A stretch of DNA of 25,580 nucleotides from assembly GCA_905372035.1 (NCBI GenBank), contig CAJPNN010000015.1, forward strand, positions 1 through 25,580, given 5' to 3'. This stretch comes from Bacillota bacterium (GTDB lineage Bacteria > Bacillota > Clostridia > Peptostreptococcales > Anaerovoracaceae). Below the pieces are notes generated by a model. It was not told the origin of the DNA. It was given only the letters and a program-made list of their open reading frames with translations, and made no database searches. How positions within the stretch are numbered: the first letter of the stretch is position 1; every line of letters starts with the position of its first letter. This document shows, in pieces, positions 1 to 7,517 of the stretch. A program made the translations under genes and the position numbers.

Positions 1-6
1 TAATAG

Positions 7-55
7 GGATACAGAGGAAAAAGCTTGATAAATAGGAGCTTTCAGCACTGTATCC
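7..55 (+). terminator. Possible intrinsic terminator of an upstream gene
   Basis: An outer 8-bp stem (GGATACAG at 7-14 with CTGTATCC at 48-55) encloses an inner 6-bp stem (AAAGCT at 20-25 with AGCTTT at 37-42), and TTATTTTT follows directly. This hairpin plus U-rich tail would suit the end of a gene lying before the window. The interior loop is large, so it is weaker than the terminator at 2506-2535. No coding sequence is convincing between here and glyA. Confidence 0.35.
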
Positions 56-210
56 TTATTTTTAAAAATCAAGCCTTTATACAACAGCCATTCATAGAGG
101 AAAAGGGTGGAAATAAATAAGGAATAGTATTTATTTCAAAAGATGTAGTGCAATAATACATATGTTTGATAAGTGTAGATTTATAGGTTGATTTTGTGCA
201 TATTGAATAA

Positions 211-239
211 TTGCTATACCCGAGTTTATATGATAAAAT
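211..239 (+). promoter_or_regulatory. Candidate glyA promoter with extended -10
   Basis: TTGCTA (211-216) and TAAAAT (234-239) are 17 bp apart, and TG lies one base before the -10 (231-232), giving an extended -10. The predicted start, around 246, leaves a leader of about 40 nt before the glyA start codon. That is too short for a glycine or SAM riboswitch, and none was recognised. Confidence 0.4.
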
Positions 240-284
240 AACTTTGTTTTTTATTTTAGCGACGCGGCATAAGGGAGGAAGCAA

Positions 285-1529
285 ATGTATTATAACTACT
301 TGGAAAAAATTGATCCGGAAGTTGTAGAAATAATTAAGAGGGAATGCAAAAGACAAGAAAACAAGCTTGAACTGATTGCATCTGAAAATTTTACGAGCAA
401 TGCAGTTATGGAGGCTTGCGGCAGTGCTTTAACAAACAAATATGCGGAAGGATATCCCGGTAAGAGATATTATGGCGGATGTGAGCATGTTGATGAAGTT
501 GAAGAGCTTGCTATAGAAAGAGGCAAGAAACTTTTCAATGCCGAATTTGCAAATGTTCAGCCGCATTCCGGAGCAAATGCGAATATAGGGGTATATTTTG
601 CGCTGCTTACTCCCGGAGATACTGTGCTCGGAATGGACTTGTCAAATGGTGGACATTTGACACACGGTTCGCCGGTAAATATTTCAGGAAAATATTTTAA
701 CTTCGTATCATATAAAGTGGATTCAAACGGTTTGATAGACTATAATGAAGTGGAAAAGCTGGCTAAGAAGCATAAACCTAAACTTATAGTTGCAGGAGCA
801 TCCGCTTATTCAAGAATTATAGATTTTAAAACATTTAGGGAAATTGCGGACAGGACAGGTTCAATGCTTATGGTAGACATGGCACATATTGCAGGGCTTG
901 TTGCGGCAGGGCTTCATCCTAATCCCGTCGAGTTTGCACATGTTGTTACGACGACTACGCACAAAACACTCAGAGGTCCTCGAGGAGGAGCAATCTTCAC
1001 ATCGGAAGATCTGGGTAAAGAAATAAATAAAGCAATTTTTCCGGGGATACAGGGTGGTCCGCTTATGCATATAATCGCAGGAAAAGCTGTATGCTTTAAA
1101 GAAGCATTACAACCTGAATTTAAGGAATACCAAAAAAGGGTTGTAGACAATGCACAAGCATTTGCAACAGCTTTAAAAGAGCGGGATTTCAATCTCGTTT
1201 CGGGCGGAACCGATAACCATTTGTTATTACTGGATATCGCAAACAAAAATTTGACGGGAAAAGAGGGAGAAAAACTCTTAGATGAAGCTAATATAACTAC
1301 AAATAAAAATACGGTGCCTAACGATCCGAACGGACCTTTTGTTACAAGCGGTATCAGACTCGGGACTCCGGCAATGACGACCAGGGGACTTGGCGAAGAA
1401 GATATGGTGCAGGTTGCGGAGGCGATATCGCTTGTTCTCGGAAGTAGAGGAGAAGAACATTCAATGGATAAAGCAAGGGAAATCGTAAGAGTTCTCTGTA
1501 AAAAATATCCGCTTTATGCGGCATTTTAG
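285..1529 (+). CDS. glyA: Serine hydroxymethyltransferase
   Basis: This cytosolic pyridoxal-phosphate enzyme interconverts serine and glycine while charging tetrahydrofolate with a one-carbon unit, feeding purine, thymidylate and methionine synthesis. The 414-residue protein has the usual length and family landmarks: an early LIASEN segment, the NKYAEGYPGKRYYGG substrate/PLP segment, and TTTTHKTLRGPRGG, whose Lys (about residue 227) is the expected Schiff-base lysine. The ATG at 285 is set by AGGGAGGA at 272-279. A possible terminator lies upstream, and the protease gene follows after about 130 bp, so it may be transcribed alone or with that gene. Nothing odd was seen in the sequence. Confidence 0.97.
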   Translation: MYYNYLEKIDPEVVEIIKRECKRQENKLELIASENFTSNAVMEACGSALTNKYAEGYPGKRYYGGCEHVDEVEELAIERGKKLFNAEFANVQPHSGANANIGVYFALLTPGDTVLGMDLSNGGHLTHGSPVNISGKYFNFVSYKVDSNGLIDYNEVEKLAKKHKPKLIVAGASAYSRIIDFKTFREIADRTGSMLMVDMAHIAGLVAAGLHPNPVEFAHVVTTTTHKTLRGPRGGAIFTSEDLGKEINKAIFPGIQGGPLMHIIAGKAVCFKEALQPEFKEYQKRVVDNAQAFATALKERDFNLVSGGTDNHLLLLDIANKNLTGKEGEKLLDEANITTNKNTVPNDPNGPFVTSGIRLGTPAMTTRGLGEEDMVQVAEAISLVLGSRGEEHSMDKAREIVRVLCKKYPLYAAF

Positions 1530-1661
1530 TTAAAGATGTACATTTGGACCAATTGGAGATTTCAAAGGTTTGTTATCCTTTATTGTTGAACTTCAATTAA
1601 TAAGAGAGTGGTGTTAATTAATCAATTTAATACAATTACAAAATTGAAAGGGGTATATAAT

Positions 1662-2375
1662 GTGAGAGGTTTATTAAAAAATCCGTTAATATTGATTTTT
1701 ATAGGGATATTGGCATGGCATTCGTTTTCAGGAATTCAGTCGGTAGGAGATTGGTTTTATTCTATGATACTTACACTTCCCGGGATAATAATAGGACTTT
1801 CACTACATGAATTTGCACATGCGAAGGTGGCAAATATGCTCGGGGATGACGTACCGAAACTTCAGGGAAGAGTAAGTCTTAATCCGGCGGCGCATATAGA
1901 TATACTGGGTTTGTTTGCTATAATATTTATAGGTTTCGGATGGGGAAAGCCGGTAGAGATAAATCCACTTAATTTTAAGCACAAAAGACGTGATTCATTT
2001 TTGGTTTCAATAGCAGGGGTTGCTATGAACTTTATAGTTGCAGTAATTTTTGCATTCATAATATTCCTAATCGTTAAGTTTTCAGGAAACGATCTTGTAG
2101 GCACAGGGTTTGGAGAATCGTTGATAAGGGTGTTACAGTACACTATATGGATTAACTTGGTTCTTATGGTATTCAACCTTCTTCCTGTTCCGCCGCTTGA
2201 CGGATTCGGTATAGTTACCGAGATATTTAATTTGGAAAAGTACAGTTGGTATCAGACAGCATACAGCAACGGCTTTGTAATTCTGATGATTTTGCTTATA
2301 TTTGATGTTGTAAGCAAAATACTGACACCGGCAGTTACATCAATTTACGGGTTTATAATGAATTTGTTTTTTTAA
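1662..2375 (+). CDS. Site-2 protease family membrane metallopeptidase (M50)
   Basis: A polytopic membrane protein of about 237 residues with the hallmarks of the M50/S2P family. HEFAH (about residues 49-53) lies in a hydrophobic segment and supplies the zinc-binding histidines and catalytic Glu. NLLPVPPLDG (about 172-181) in a later membrane segment supplies the third zinc ligand, Asp. It is the short form without a PDZ domain, like the YwhC/Rip3-type group. Such proteases cut substrates within the membrane; the substrate here cannot be told. I chose the GTG at 1662 because GAAAGGGG ends 8 bp before it. A longer frame opens at a GTG at 1608 but has no good ribosome binding site. A strong terminator follows at 2506. 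Confidence 0.88.
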   Translation: MRGLLKNPLILIFIGILAWHSFSGIQSVGDWFYSMILTLPGIIIGLSLHEFAHAKVANMLGDDVPKLQGRVSLNPAAHIDILGLFAIIFIGFGWGKPVEINPLNFKHKRRDSFLVSIAGVAMNFIVAVIFAFIIFLIVKFSGNDLVGTGFGESLIRVLQYTIWINLVLMVFNLLPVPPLDGFGIVTEIFNLEKYSWYQTAYSNGFVILMILLIFDVVSKILTPAVTSIYGFIMNLFF

Positions 2376-2707
2376 AGTTTTACTTTAGTAAATAAAGGCA
2401 ACAGGGTCATAGAATTAAGAATAACACTTAATCACTATTTTAGTTAAAAAATTGTGCTTCCATGTCAAATATCGGGACAGTGTCACAAATAAGATAAAAA
2501 TGTAGAATCACCGGAGTAAAACCCGGTGATTTTTTGTTAAATATAAAATATATTTACCATAATTATTTTTTATTTAAGAAGTCAAGAGAAGGCGGTAAAA
2601 GTGAATAAAGTCAGTTGATATCAACGATAATATAGCTATGGTCGGATTATAAGGGAAAATTTTTGAATCGGCGAGTTAAGCCGACTGAATGGCAGCCATT
2701 GCACACA
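2376..2707. other. Non-coding gap between protease gene and tetR cassette
   Basis: About 425 bp separate the protease stop from the regulator start, and no supported open reading frame lies in between. Contents are the terminator at 2506-2535, a 12-bp perfect palindrome GTTGATATCAAC near 2613-2624, a weak 5-bp hairpin TCGGC/GCCGA near 2669-2685, and then the large inverted repeats from 2708 onward. Nothing else interpretable was seen. The length suggests the downstream cassette is an independent unit rather than an extension of the glyA region. Confidence 0.6.
2506..2535 (+). terminator. Intrinsic terminator after the M50 protease gene
   Basis: A perfect 9-bp stem, AATCACCGG (2506-2514) with CCGGTGATT (2523-2531), has an 8-nt loop and runs into six T residues (2530-2535). 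It is GC-rich against its AT-rich surroundings. It lies about 130 bp after the protease stop, so the transcript would have a long 3' tail. Confidence 0.8.
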
Positions 2708-2758
2708 ATTATATTTTTATTCAGCTTTTGCTTGACAAAAGCTGAATAAAAATATAAT
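2708..2758. repeat. 23-bp perfect inverted repeat spanning the tetR core promoter
   Basis: Arms at 2708-2730 and 2736-2758 are exact reverse complements (23 of 23) with a 5-nt centre, CTTGA. The right arm contains the -10 TATAAT, and the -35 TTGACA starts in the centre and runs into the right arm. The bases beyond each arm are A-rich rather than a T run in either direction, so it is not a standard intrinsic terminator. It could be a second operator, a cruciform-forming element or the relic of a duplication. Confidence 0.85.
2732..2758 (+). promoter_or_regulatory. Probable tetR-cassette promoter
   Basis: Consensus TTGACA is at 2732-2737 and consensus TATAAT at 2753-2758, but the spacing is only 15 bp. 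An alternative -10, TAATAT at 2755-2760, gives the ideal 17 bp with a poorer match. Transcription would begin inside the downstream 34-bp palindrome, the classic geometry for self-repression by a TetR protein. Confidence 0.6.
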
Positions 2759-2790
2759 ATATTACTTAGTAATATTACTAAGTAATATAT
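2757..2790. promoter_or_regulatory. 34-bp perfect palindrome, likely TetR operator
   Basis: The whole of 2757-2790 is its own reverse complement. It consists of two abutting 13-mers, ATTACTTAGTAAT (2761-2773) and ATTACTAAGTAAT (2774-2786). Each is itself a 6-bp inverted repeat (ATTACT/AGTAAT) around one base, so the site could hold two regulator dimers. It lies between the -10 and the GGAG ribosome binding site of the TetR gene. Autoregulation by that protein is inferred from position and symmetry. Confidence 0.75.
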
Positions 2791-2800
2791 GGAGCATAAG

Positions 2801-3448
2801 ATGAAAACAGAAATAAATAATGAAGAACTCGTTACGAAACAATTGATACTTGAAAGTGCACGGAAAAATTTCCTTGAATACGGGTATCAGGCAGCACCGC
2901 TTCGGAAAATTGCTTCAGAAGCAGGATATACTCATGGAGCATTATATGGATATTTCAATTCAAAAGAGCAGCTTTTTTATGCAATTACCGATCCGGTGGC
3001 AGAGCAACTTATGGATATGCTTGACAAAGTTCAAAATAAAATGCAGAGTCTTCCCAAAGAGAAACGACTGTATGAGATGGGCGATATATATTATGCAAAT
3101 ATTCCGGACATTGTAGATATCCTGATTTCAGATCGTGATGCTGTGAAATTGCTTATTAGCTGTGCAAAAGGAACCAAATATGAAGGATTCCTTGATAACA
3201 TAGCAAGGCGAAATGCAACGAGTATTAATAATGCGGCAGAAAGCGCTGAAGGCGAGGACTTAAATTCAATTAAAGAACAGACGATGGAAATGTTGATGGA
3301 CGGATATATAAGAACGCTGTTTAGACTGGTTCTTTCAGATAAGCAAAGAGAAACTATTATACAGTGCATGGAAATGATTGGGAAAATATATGAAGCGGGC
3401 ATAATTACACTTATGCAAAAGGAGGATTACAATGCCAATCAAAGATAA
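2801..3448 (+). CDS. TetR/AcrR family transcriptional regulator
   Basis: A 215-residue DNA-binding repressor. The N-terminal TetR helix-turn-helix is clear at about residues 10-60: the pattern APLRKIASEAGYTHGALYGYF is followed by KEQLFYAI, the signature end of the HTH domain. The rest is helical and fits a ligand-binding, dimerising C-terminal domain, too variable to indicate the ligand. I place the start at ATG 2801 because GGAG at 2791-2794 sits 6 bp before it. The in-frame ATG at 2789 lies inside the palindrome with no ribosome binding site. The gene overlaps the methyltransferase gene by 17 bp, so the cassette is translationally coupled and the regulator very likely controls it and itself. 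Confidence 0.92.
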   Translation: MKTEINNEELVTKQLILESARKNFLEYGYQAAPLRKIASEAGYTHGALYGYFNSKEQLFYAITDPVAEQLMDMLDKVQNKMQSLPKEKRLYEMGDIYYANIPDIVDILISDRDAVKLLISCAKGTKYEGFLDNIARRNATSINNAAESAEGEDLNSIKEQTMEMLMDGYIRTLFRLVLSDKQRETIIQCMEMIGKIYEAGIITLMQKEDYNANQR

Positions 3449-4031
3449 TTTCGGAAATCCTAAAGGAGTAATTGGGAAACTGATGCTCACAGGTATGAAT
3501 TTGGGACATAGCCCCATGGCGAAATGGGCATTTACACAATTTGATGTTCCCGCTGAAGGAAATATTGTAGATATTGGATGCGGAGGAGGATTTAATATTA
3601 AAAGGCTGCTTGATAAATCTGCCAAAGGCTTGGTATACGGCGTTGATATTTCTGATGTCAGTGTGGAAAAATCAAAAGCGGTGAATAAAAGACATATTGG
3701 GAAACGTTGTGAAATTTATAAAGGAAGTGCAGACAGACTTCCTTTTGAAGATAACTTTATTGATCTTGCCACAGCGTTCGAAACAGTCTACTTTTGGAAG
3801 GATATGAAAAAGTGTTTTACAGAAATTAAAAGAGTTTTGAGAAGCGGAGGTAAGTTTGTTATTGTTAATGATCCGGGAGATCCTGATAAGCATTGGGAAG
3901 AGATGATTCCCGATATGACCTCATGGACACCGGAAGAACTTGAAACATATATGAGAGAGGCAGGCTTTATAGATGTTCAAATCATAAAAAACAAGTTTAT
4001 GTTTGGCGTGTTCGGTACAAAACAGTATTAG
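3432..4031 (+). CDS. Class I SAM-dependent methyltransferase
   Basis: A 199-residue cytosolic methyltransferase with a Rossmann-like fold. Motif I, VDIGCGGGFN, at about residues 46-55 binds S-adenosylmethionine. It is followed by the acidic loop VYGVDIS, and by ADRLPFEDNFIDLATAFETVYFW, which contains the family's LPF..D..D..T motif IV/post-I region. A KRVLRSGGKFVIV strand-loop completes the UbiE/Methyltransf_11-like pattern. The acceptor cannot be read from the sequence. GGAGG at 3421-3425 sets the ATG at 3432, inside the 3' end of the regulator gene. The next gene starts 14 bp after the stop. The arrangement suggests methylation of a small molecule sensed by, or detoxified under, the TetR protein, which is inference. 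Confidence 0.88.
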   Translation: MPIKDNFGNPKGVIGKLMLTGMNLGHSPMAKWAFTQFDVPAEGNIVDIGCGGGFNIKRLLDKSAKGLVYGVDISDVSVEKSKAVNKRHIGKRCEIYKGSADRLPFEDNFIDLATAFETVYFWKDMKKCFTEIKRVLRSGGKFVIVNDPGDPDKHWEEMIPDMTSWTPEELETYMREAGFIDVQIIKNKFMFGVFGTKQY

Positions 4032-4045
4032 GGGAAGGTAATGTT

Positions 4046-4681
4046 ATGGCAATATATGAAATTCCGCAAGATTCTAAGACATGGATAAAAAAAGAATTGA
4101 ATAAAAAATATTCCTCATACGAAACGGAAGAAAAGTATCAAGAAATTATTGAAATCTATGAAAAGTTTTCAAATGATGCTCCAAGCATCGGAGGAAAAGA
4201 TAATCCGATGTCCAAAAACTTTTACGGTGCTTTATCTGCTTTTGCTTATTACGAGTATATGAATCGTAATATGTCGCCGGATGAAATCACAGATATGTGT
4301 TTTGGAATGATGATTGGGGACAAGAAAGGGGGTCAGCTTTCTCGGTTTAATCTAAATAATAAGTTGGTACAAAAAATCTTTCACGGACTTTTCAGACTCA
4401 GAGCGAAAAAACTGAACCGACATAAGAAGGACGGATCTTGGAATAATACATGGGGTATGGAAGTAAATCCGCTTAATCATAAAGAAGGGATCAGTATTCA
4501 TCTTGTGGGTTGTCCTATCGCCGATTTTGCAAAAAAGAACGGATACAGCGAACTGATGCCTTATTTTTGTGAAACGGACAAGGCTGTTATGGAGCATTTT
4601 GGGGGTACTCTTTACAGAGAGCATACCGTTGCCGACGGATATGAAGATTGTGATTATTGGATTAAGAATAAGGGCGAATAA
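4046..4681 (+). CDS. L-2-amino-thiazoline-4-carboxylic acid hydrolase family protein
   Basis: The 211-residue protein matches the pattern I know for the ATC hydrolase family (Pfam PF14196). A mid-protein helical region is followed by CPIADFAKKNGYSELMPYFC (Cys156 to Cys175) and a final CDYW (Cys202), the conserved cysteine signature of the family. The named member hydrolyses 2-amino-thiazoline-4-carboxylate in bacterial L-cysteine formation from thiazolines. Most family members are uncharacterised, and the true substrate here is unknown. The start follows GGGGAAGG at 4031-4038. It is the last gene of the cassette, followed by non-coding sequence with a weak 7-bp hairpin (4730-4753) and then the CIRCE stem. 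Confidence 0.75.
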   Translation: MAIYEIPQDSKTWIKKELNKKYSSYETEEKYQEIIEIYEKFSNDAPSIGGKDNPMSKNFYGALSAFAYYEYMNRNMSPDEITDMCFGMMIGDKKGGQLSRFNLNNKLVQKIFHGLFRLRAKKLNRHKKDGSWNNTWGMEVNPLNHKEGISIHLVGCPIADFAKKNGYSELMPYFCETDKAVMEHFGGTLYREHTVADGYEDCDYWIKNKGE

Positions 4682-4816
4682 TTGCTCATATTAAATATAA
4701 ATAATGTTTAAAGGAATAAGGACAAGAAAGAAGATTGTGATTAAAAAATCTTCAGTAAGTTGTCACAAAGTGCACAGATATTGCATTTCAAAGTAAAAAT
4801 CATATCATTAAAAAAA

Positions 4817-4843
4817 TTAGCACTCTCATATCAAGAGTGCTAA
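4817..4843 (+). promoter_or_regulatory. CIRCE heat-shock operator (HrcA site) upstream of clpB
   Basis: TTAGCACTC (4817-4825), a 9-bp spacer and GAGTGCTAA (4835-4843) match the CIRCE consensus exactly. HrcA binds this element to repress chaperone genes. Flanking A and T runs extend the stem to 14 bp (4812-4848) and give it the look of an intrinsic terminator for the cassette upstream. It ends 8 bp before the -35 of the best clpB promoter rather than overlapping or following it. A weaker upstream promoter (TTGCAT at 4781-4786, TATCAT at 4803-4808, 16 bp apart) would place the element at the transcription start. Confidence 0.92.
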
Positions 4844-4851
4844 TTTTTCTG

Positions 4852-4880
4852 TTTACAATGATTTTTCAGAGGTATATAAT
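4852..4880 (+). promoter_or_regulatory. Vegetative promoter of clpB
   Basis: TTTACA (4852-4857) and TATAAT (4875-4880) are separated by the ideal 17 bp, with the predicted start about 50 nt before the clpB ATG. No CtsR-type direct heptad repeat (GGTCAAA) was seen, so HrcA acting through CIRCE is the only heat-shock control visible. Confidence 0.7.
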
Positions 4881-4939
4881 ATTGGTAAGAAAATAGAAAA
4901 AGTTTCATTTCAGTAGTTAAATTTAGGGAGGTACTTATT

Positions 4940-7516
4940 ATGAACTATGAAAAATTAACACAAAATGCCGGTTCTGCTGTTATGGACTCTCAAAATATAG
5001 CTGTTGAACAGGGACACCAACAGATAGAACCGGAACATCTTGCAGCTGCACTGTTAAAGCAAAAGGAAGGACTTATTCCGAAACTGATTAGCGGTATGGG
5101 CAAGGATGTAAAAAATATAATAACTGAAATAGATAAGGAGATAGCTAAATTTCCAAAGGTTCAGGGAGCAGGGAATGTTTATCTTTCATCTAAGTTGAAT
5201 CATGTTTTTATGCAGGCGGAAAAAAATGCCGAGCAGTTTAAAGATGACTTTGTGAGTGTGGAGCATCTTTTTATGGCACTCATAGATGAAAAAGGCATTC
5301 CGTCTGCAAAAATTTTCGCAAATCACGGAATCGACAAAAACACATTTCTTGAAGCATTGACTAAAGTCAGAGGGAATCAGAGGATAACAAGCCAGAATCC
5401 CGAAGATAATTATGATGCATTAAACAAGTATGGTAGAGATTTAGTTGAAATGGCGAGAAAAGGCAGCTTGGATCCGGTGATAGGGCGTGATGCTGAAATA
5501 AGGCATACTATACAGATTTTATCCAGAAGAACAAAAAATAATCCGGTGCTTATCGGAGAACCGGGAGTAGGAAAAACGGCGGTTGTCGAGGGGTTGGCAC
5601 AGAGAATTTTAAACGGCGATGTTCCCGAAGGATTAAAGGATAAAACTATCTATGCTTTGGATATGGGGGCTTTGATAGCGGGAGCAAAATTTAGAGGAGA
5701 ATTTGAAGAAAGGCTTAAAGCTGTTCTGAATGAAATTGAAAAGTCTGAAGGCAAAATAATTCTGTTCATTGATGAGATTCATAATATAGTGGGTGCAGGA
5801 AAAACCGAGGGATCAATGGATGCAGGAAACCTTCTCAAGCCTAAACTGGCGAGAGGAGAACTGCATTGTATAGGTGCGACGACTTTGGATGAATATAGAA
5901 AATATATAGAAAAAGATGCGGCGCTCGAAAGAAGATTTCAAAAGATATTGGTGGATCAGCCTACGGTTGAAGACACGATTTCAATACTCAGAGGTCTTAA
6001 GGAAAGGTTTGAAATACACCACGGAGTGAGAATTACCGACAGTGCTTTGATAGCGTGTGCAACTCTTTCCGACAGATATATAAGCGACAGATTTTTACCT
6101 GATAAAGCTATAGATTTGATGGATGAAGCCGCGTCCAAGATCCGTACGGAAATCGACAGTATGCCTGCAGAACTTGATGAAATCGGAAGAAAGATAATGC
6201 AGCTTGAGATTGAAAAGCAAGCATTGGGAAAAGAAACTGACAGCAGTTCAAAACATAGGCTGGAAAATATAGAAAAGGAGCTTTCAGAGCTTAAAGATAA
6301 AAATGCAGGTATGAGAGCACAGTGGGAAAATGAAAAAAGTGCAATAACCTCGCAGAAAGAAACAAAAAAAGAGATTGAAAGAATCAAATATGAAATTGAA
6401 AAAGCTGAGAGAGATTATGATCTTGAGAAGCTTGCAAAGCTTAAATATGGAACTCTTCCGGAATTGGAGAAAAAACTTTCAGAGGAAAAAGATAAAAATG
6501 AGGCAAGACTTTTAAAAGAGGAAGTCTCGGAAGAAGAGATTGCGGAGGTTGTTTCAAAATGGACGGGAATACCCGTAAGTAAACTTGTTGAGGCTGAGAG
6601 AGAAAAGCTTTTGAGGCTTGGAGAAACTTTGCATGGGAGAGTTATCGGCCAGGATGAAGCCGTTATTTCGGTTTCACAAGCAGTTTTAAGAGCACGTGCA
6701 GGGCTTAAGGATGAAAACAGACCTATAGGTTCGTTTATATTCCTCGGTCCTACAGGAGTAGGAAAAACGGAACTTGCCAAAGCTCTTTCAGAAGCATTGT
6801 TTGACAGTGAGAAAAACATGATAAGAATAGATATGTCGGAGTATATGGAGAAACATTCCGTATCAAGGCTTGTCGGAGCGCCTCCGGGATATGTAGGATA
6901 TGATGAGGGAGGGCAGCTTACAGAAGCTGTCAGAAGAAGACCTTACAGTGTAATACTTTTTGATGAAATTGAGAAAGCTCATCCCGATGTATTCAATATT
7001 CTTTTGCAGCTGCTTGATGACGGACGTCTTACTGACAATCAGGGAAGGACTGTAGATTTTAAAAATACTATAGTTATAATGACATCAAATATAGGAAGTT
7101 CGTATTTGATCGATAATATAAGAGCTGACGGAAGTATAGATGAGACTGTGAAAAATCAGGTGGAAGACGAACTTAAGAGAAACTTTAGACCTGAGTTTAT
7201 CAACAGAATAGATGATATCGTAGTATTCAGTCCGTTGACATTAGCCCAGATCAAGAGCATAATAGAGATTGCACTGAAACCGCTTGAAGAAAAACTTAAG
7301 GAAAGAGAGATTGAACTCATCCTTACGGATAAAGCTAAAGATTACATTGCAGACAAAGCATATGTTCCCGCTTACGGTGCAAGGCCTGTTAAGAGGTATT
7401 TGCAGAGCAACATCGAGACGGAAATTGCGGAAATGATAATAAGGGGAGAAGCGGAAGCAGGCAGTAAGATAATTGTAGATGCAGGGAAGGAAAAACTTGA
7501 ATATGAGGTGAAGTAG
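4940..7516 (+). CDS. clpB: ATP-dependent chaperone ClpB
   Basis: A hexameric AAA+ disaggregase that pulls polypeptides out of aggregates together with DnaK in the cytosol. The 858-residue protein is full length. It has a Clp N-domain (about 1-145), AAA-1 with Walker A GEPGVGKT (206-213) and Walker B ILFIDEIHN, a coiled-coil middle domain rich in Lys/Glu (about 405-530), and AAA-2 with Walker A GPTGVGKT (603-610), the pore motif GYVGYDEGG and Walker B VILFDEIEKAH. The middle domain marks it as ClpB rather than ClpC or ClpA. AGGGAGG shortly upstream sets the ATG. The CIRCE element in front suggests HrcA control. It runs straight into the flavodoxin-like gene, one base after its stop. Confidence 0.97.
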   Translation: MNYEKLTQNAGSAVMDSQNIAVEQGHQQIEPEHLAAALLKQKEGLIPKLISGMGKDVKNIITEIDKEIAKFPKVQGAGNVYLSSKLNHVFMQAEKNAEQFKDDFVSVEHLFMALIDEKGIPSAKIFANHGIDKNTFLEALTKVRGNQRITSQNPEDNYDALNKYGRDLVEMARKGSLDPVIGRDAEIRHTIQILSRRTKNNPVLIGEPGVGKTAVVEGLAQRILNGDVPEGLKDKTIYALDMGALIAGAKFRGEFEERLKAVLNEIEKSEGKIILFIDEIHNIVGAGKTEGSMDAGNLLKPKLARGELHCIGATTLDEYRKYIEKDAALERRFQKILVDQPTVEDTISILRGLKERFEIHHGVRITDSALIACATLSDRYISDRFLPDKAIDLMDEAASKIRTEIDSMPAELDEIGRKIMQLEIEKQALGKETDSSSKHRLENIEKELSELKDKNAGMRAQWENEKSAITSQKETKKEIERIKYEIEKAERDYDLEKLAKLKYGTLPELEKKLSEEKDKNEARLLKEEVSEEEIAEVVSKWTGIPVSKLVEAEREKLLRLGETLHGRVIGQDEAVISVSQAVLRARAGLKDENRPIGSFIFLGPTGVGKTELAKALSEALFDSEKNMIRIDMSEYMEKHSVSRLVGAPPGYVGYDEGGQLTEAVRRRPYSVILFDEIEKAHPDVFNILLQLLDDGRLTDNQGRTVDFKNTIVIMTSNIGSSYLIDNIRADGSIDETVKNQVEDELKRNFRPEFINRIDDIVVFSPLTLAQIKSIIEIALKPLEEKLKEREIELILTDKAKDYIADKAYVPAYGARPVKRYLQSNIETEIAEMIIRGEAEAGSKIIVDAGKEKLEYEVK

Positions 7517-7517
7517 A

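Noticed and set aside
1..284. Glycine, SAM or T-box riboswitch before glyA
   Set aside because: No conserved riboswitch core was recognised, and the likely promoter leaves only about 40 nt of leader.
2474..2497. Sequence GGGACAGTGTCAC that recalls insertion-sequence ends
   Set aside because: No matching inverted partner, target duplication or transposase remnant was found nearby.
4730..4753. GAAGATT/AATCTTC hairpin after the hydrolase-family gene
   Set aside because: A short AT-rich stem with no T run following. The CIRCE stem downstream is a better terminator candidate.
5956..6819. Two open frames of 143 and 134 residues antisense to clpB
   Set aside because: Ser-rich products are typical of reversed Lys/Glu-rich coiled-coil coding sequence, and no start signals are visible.
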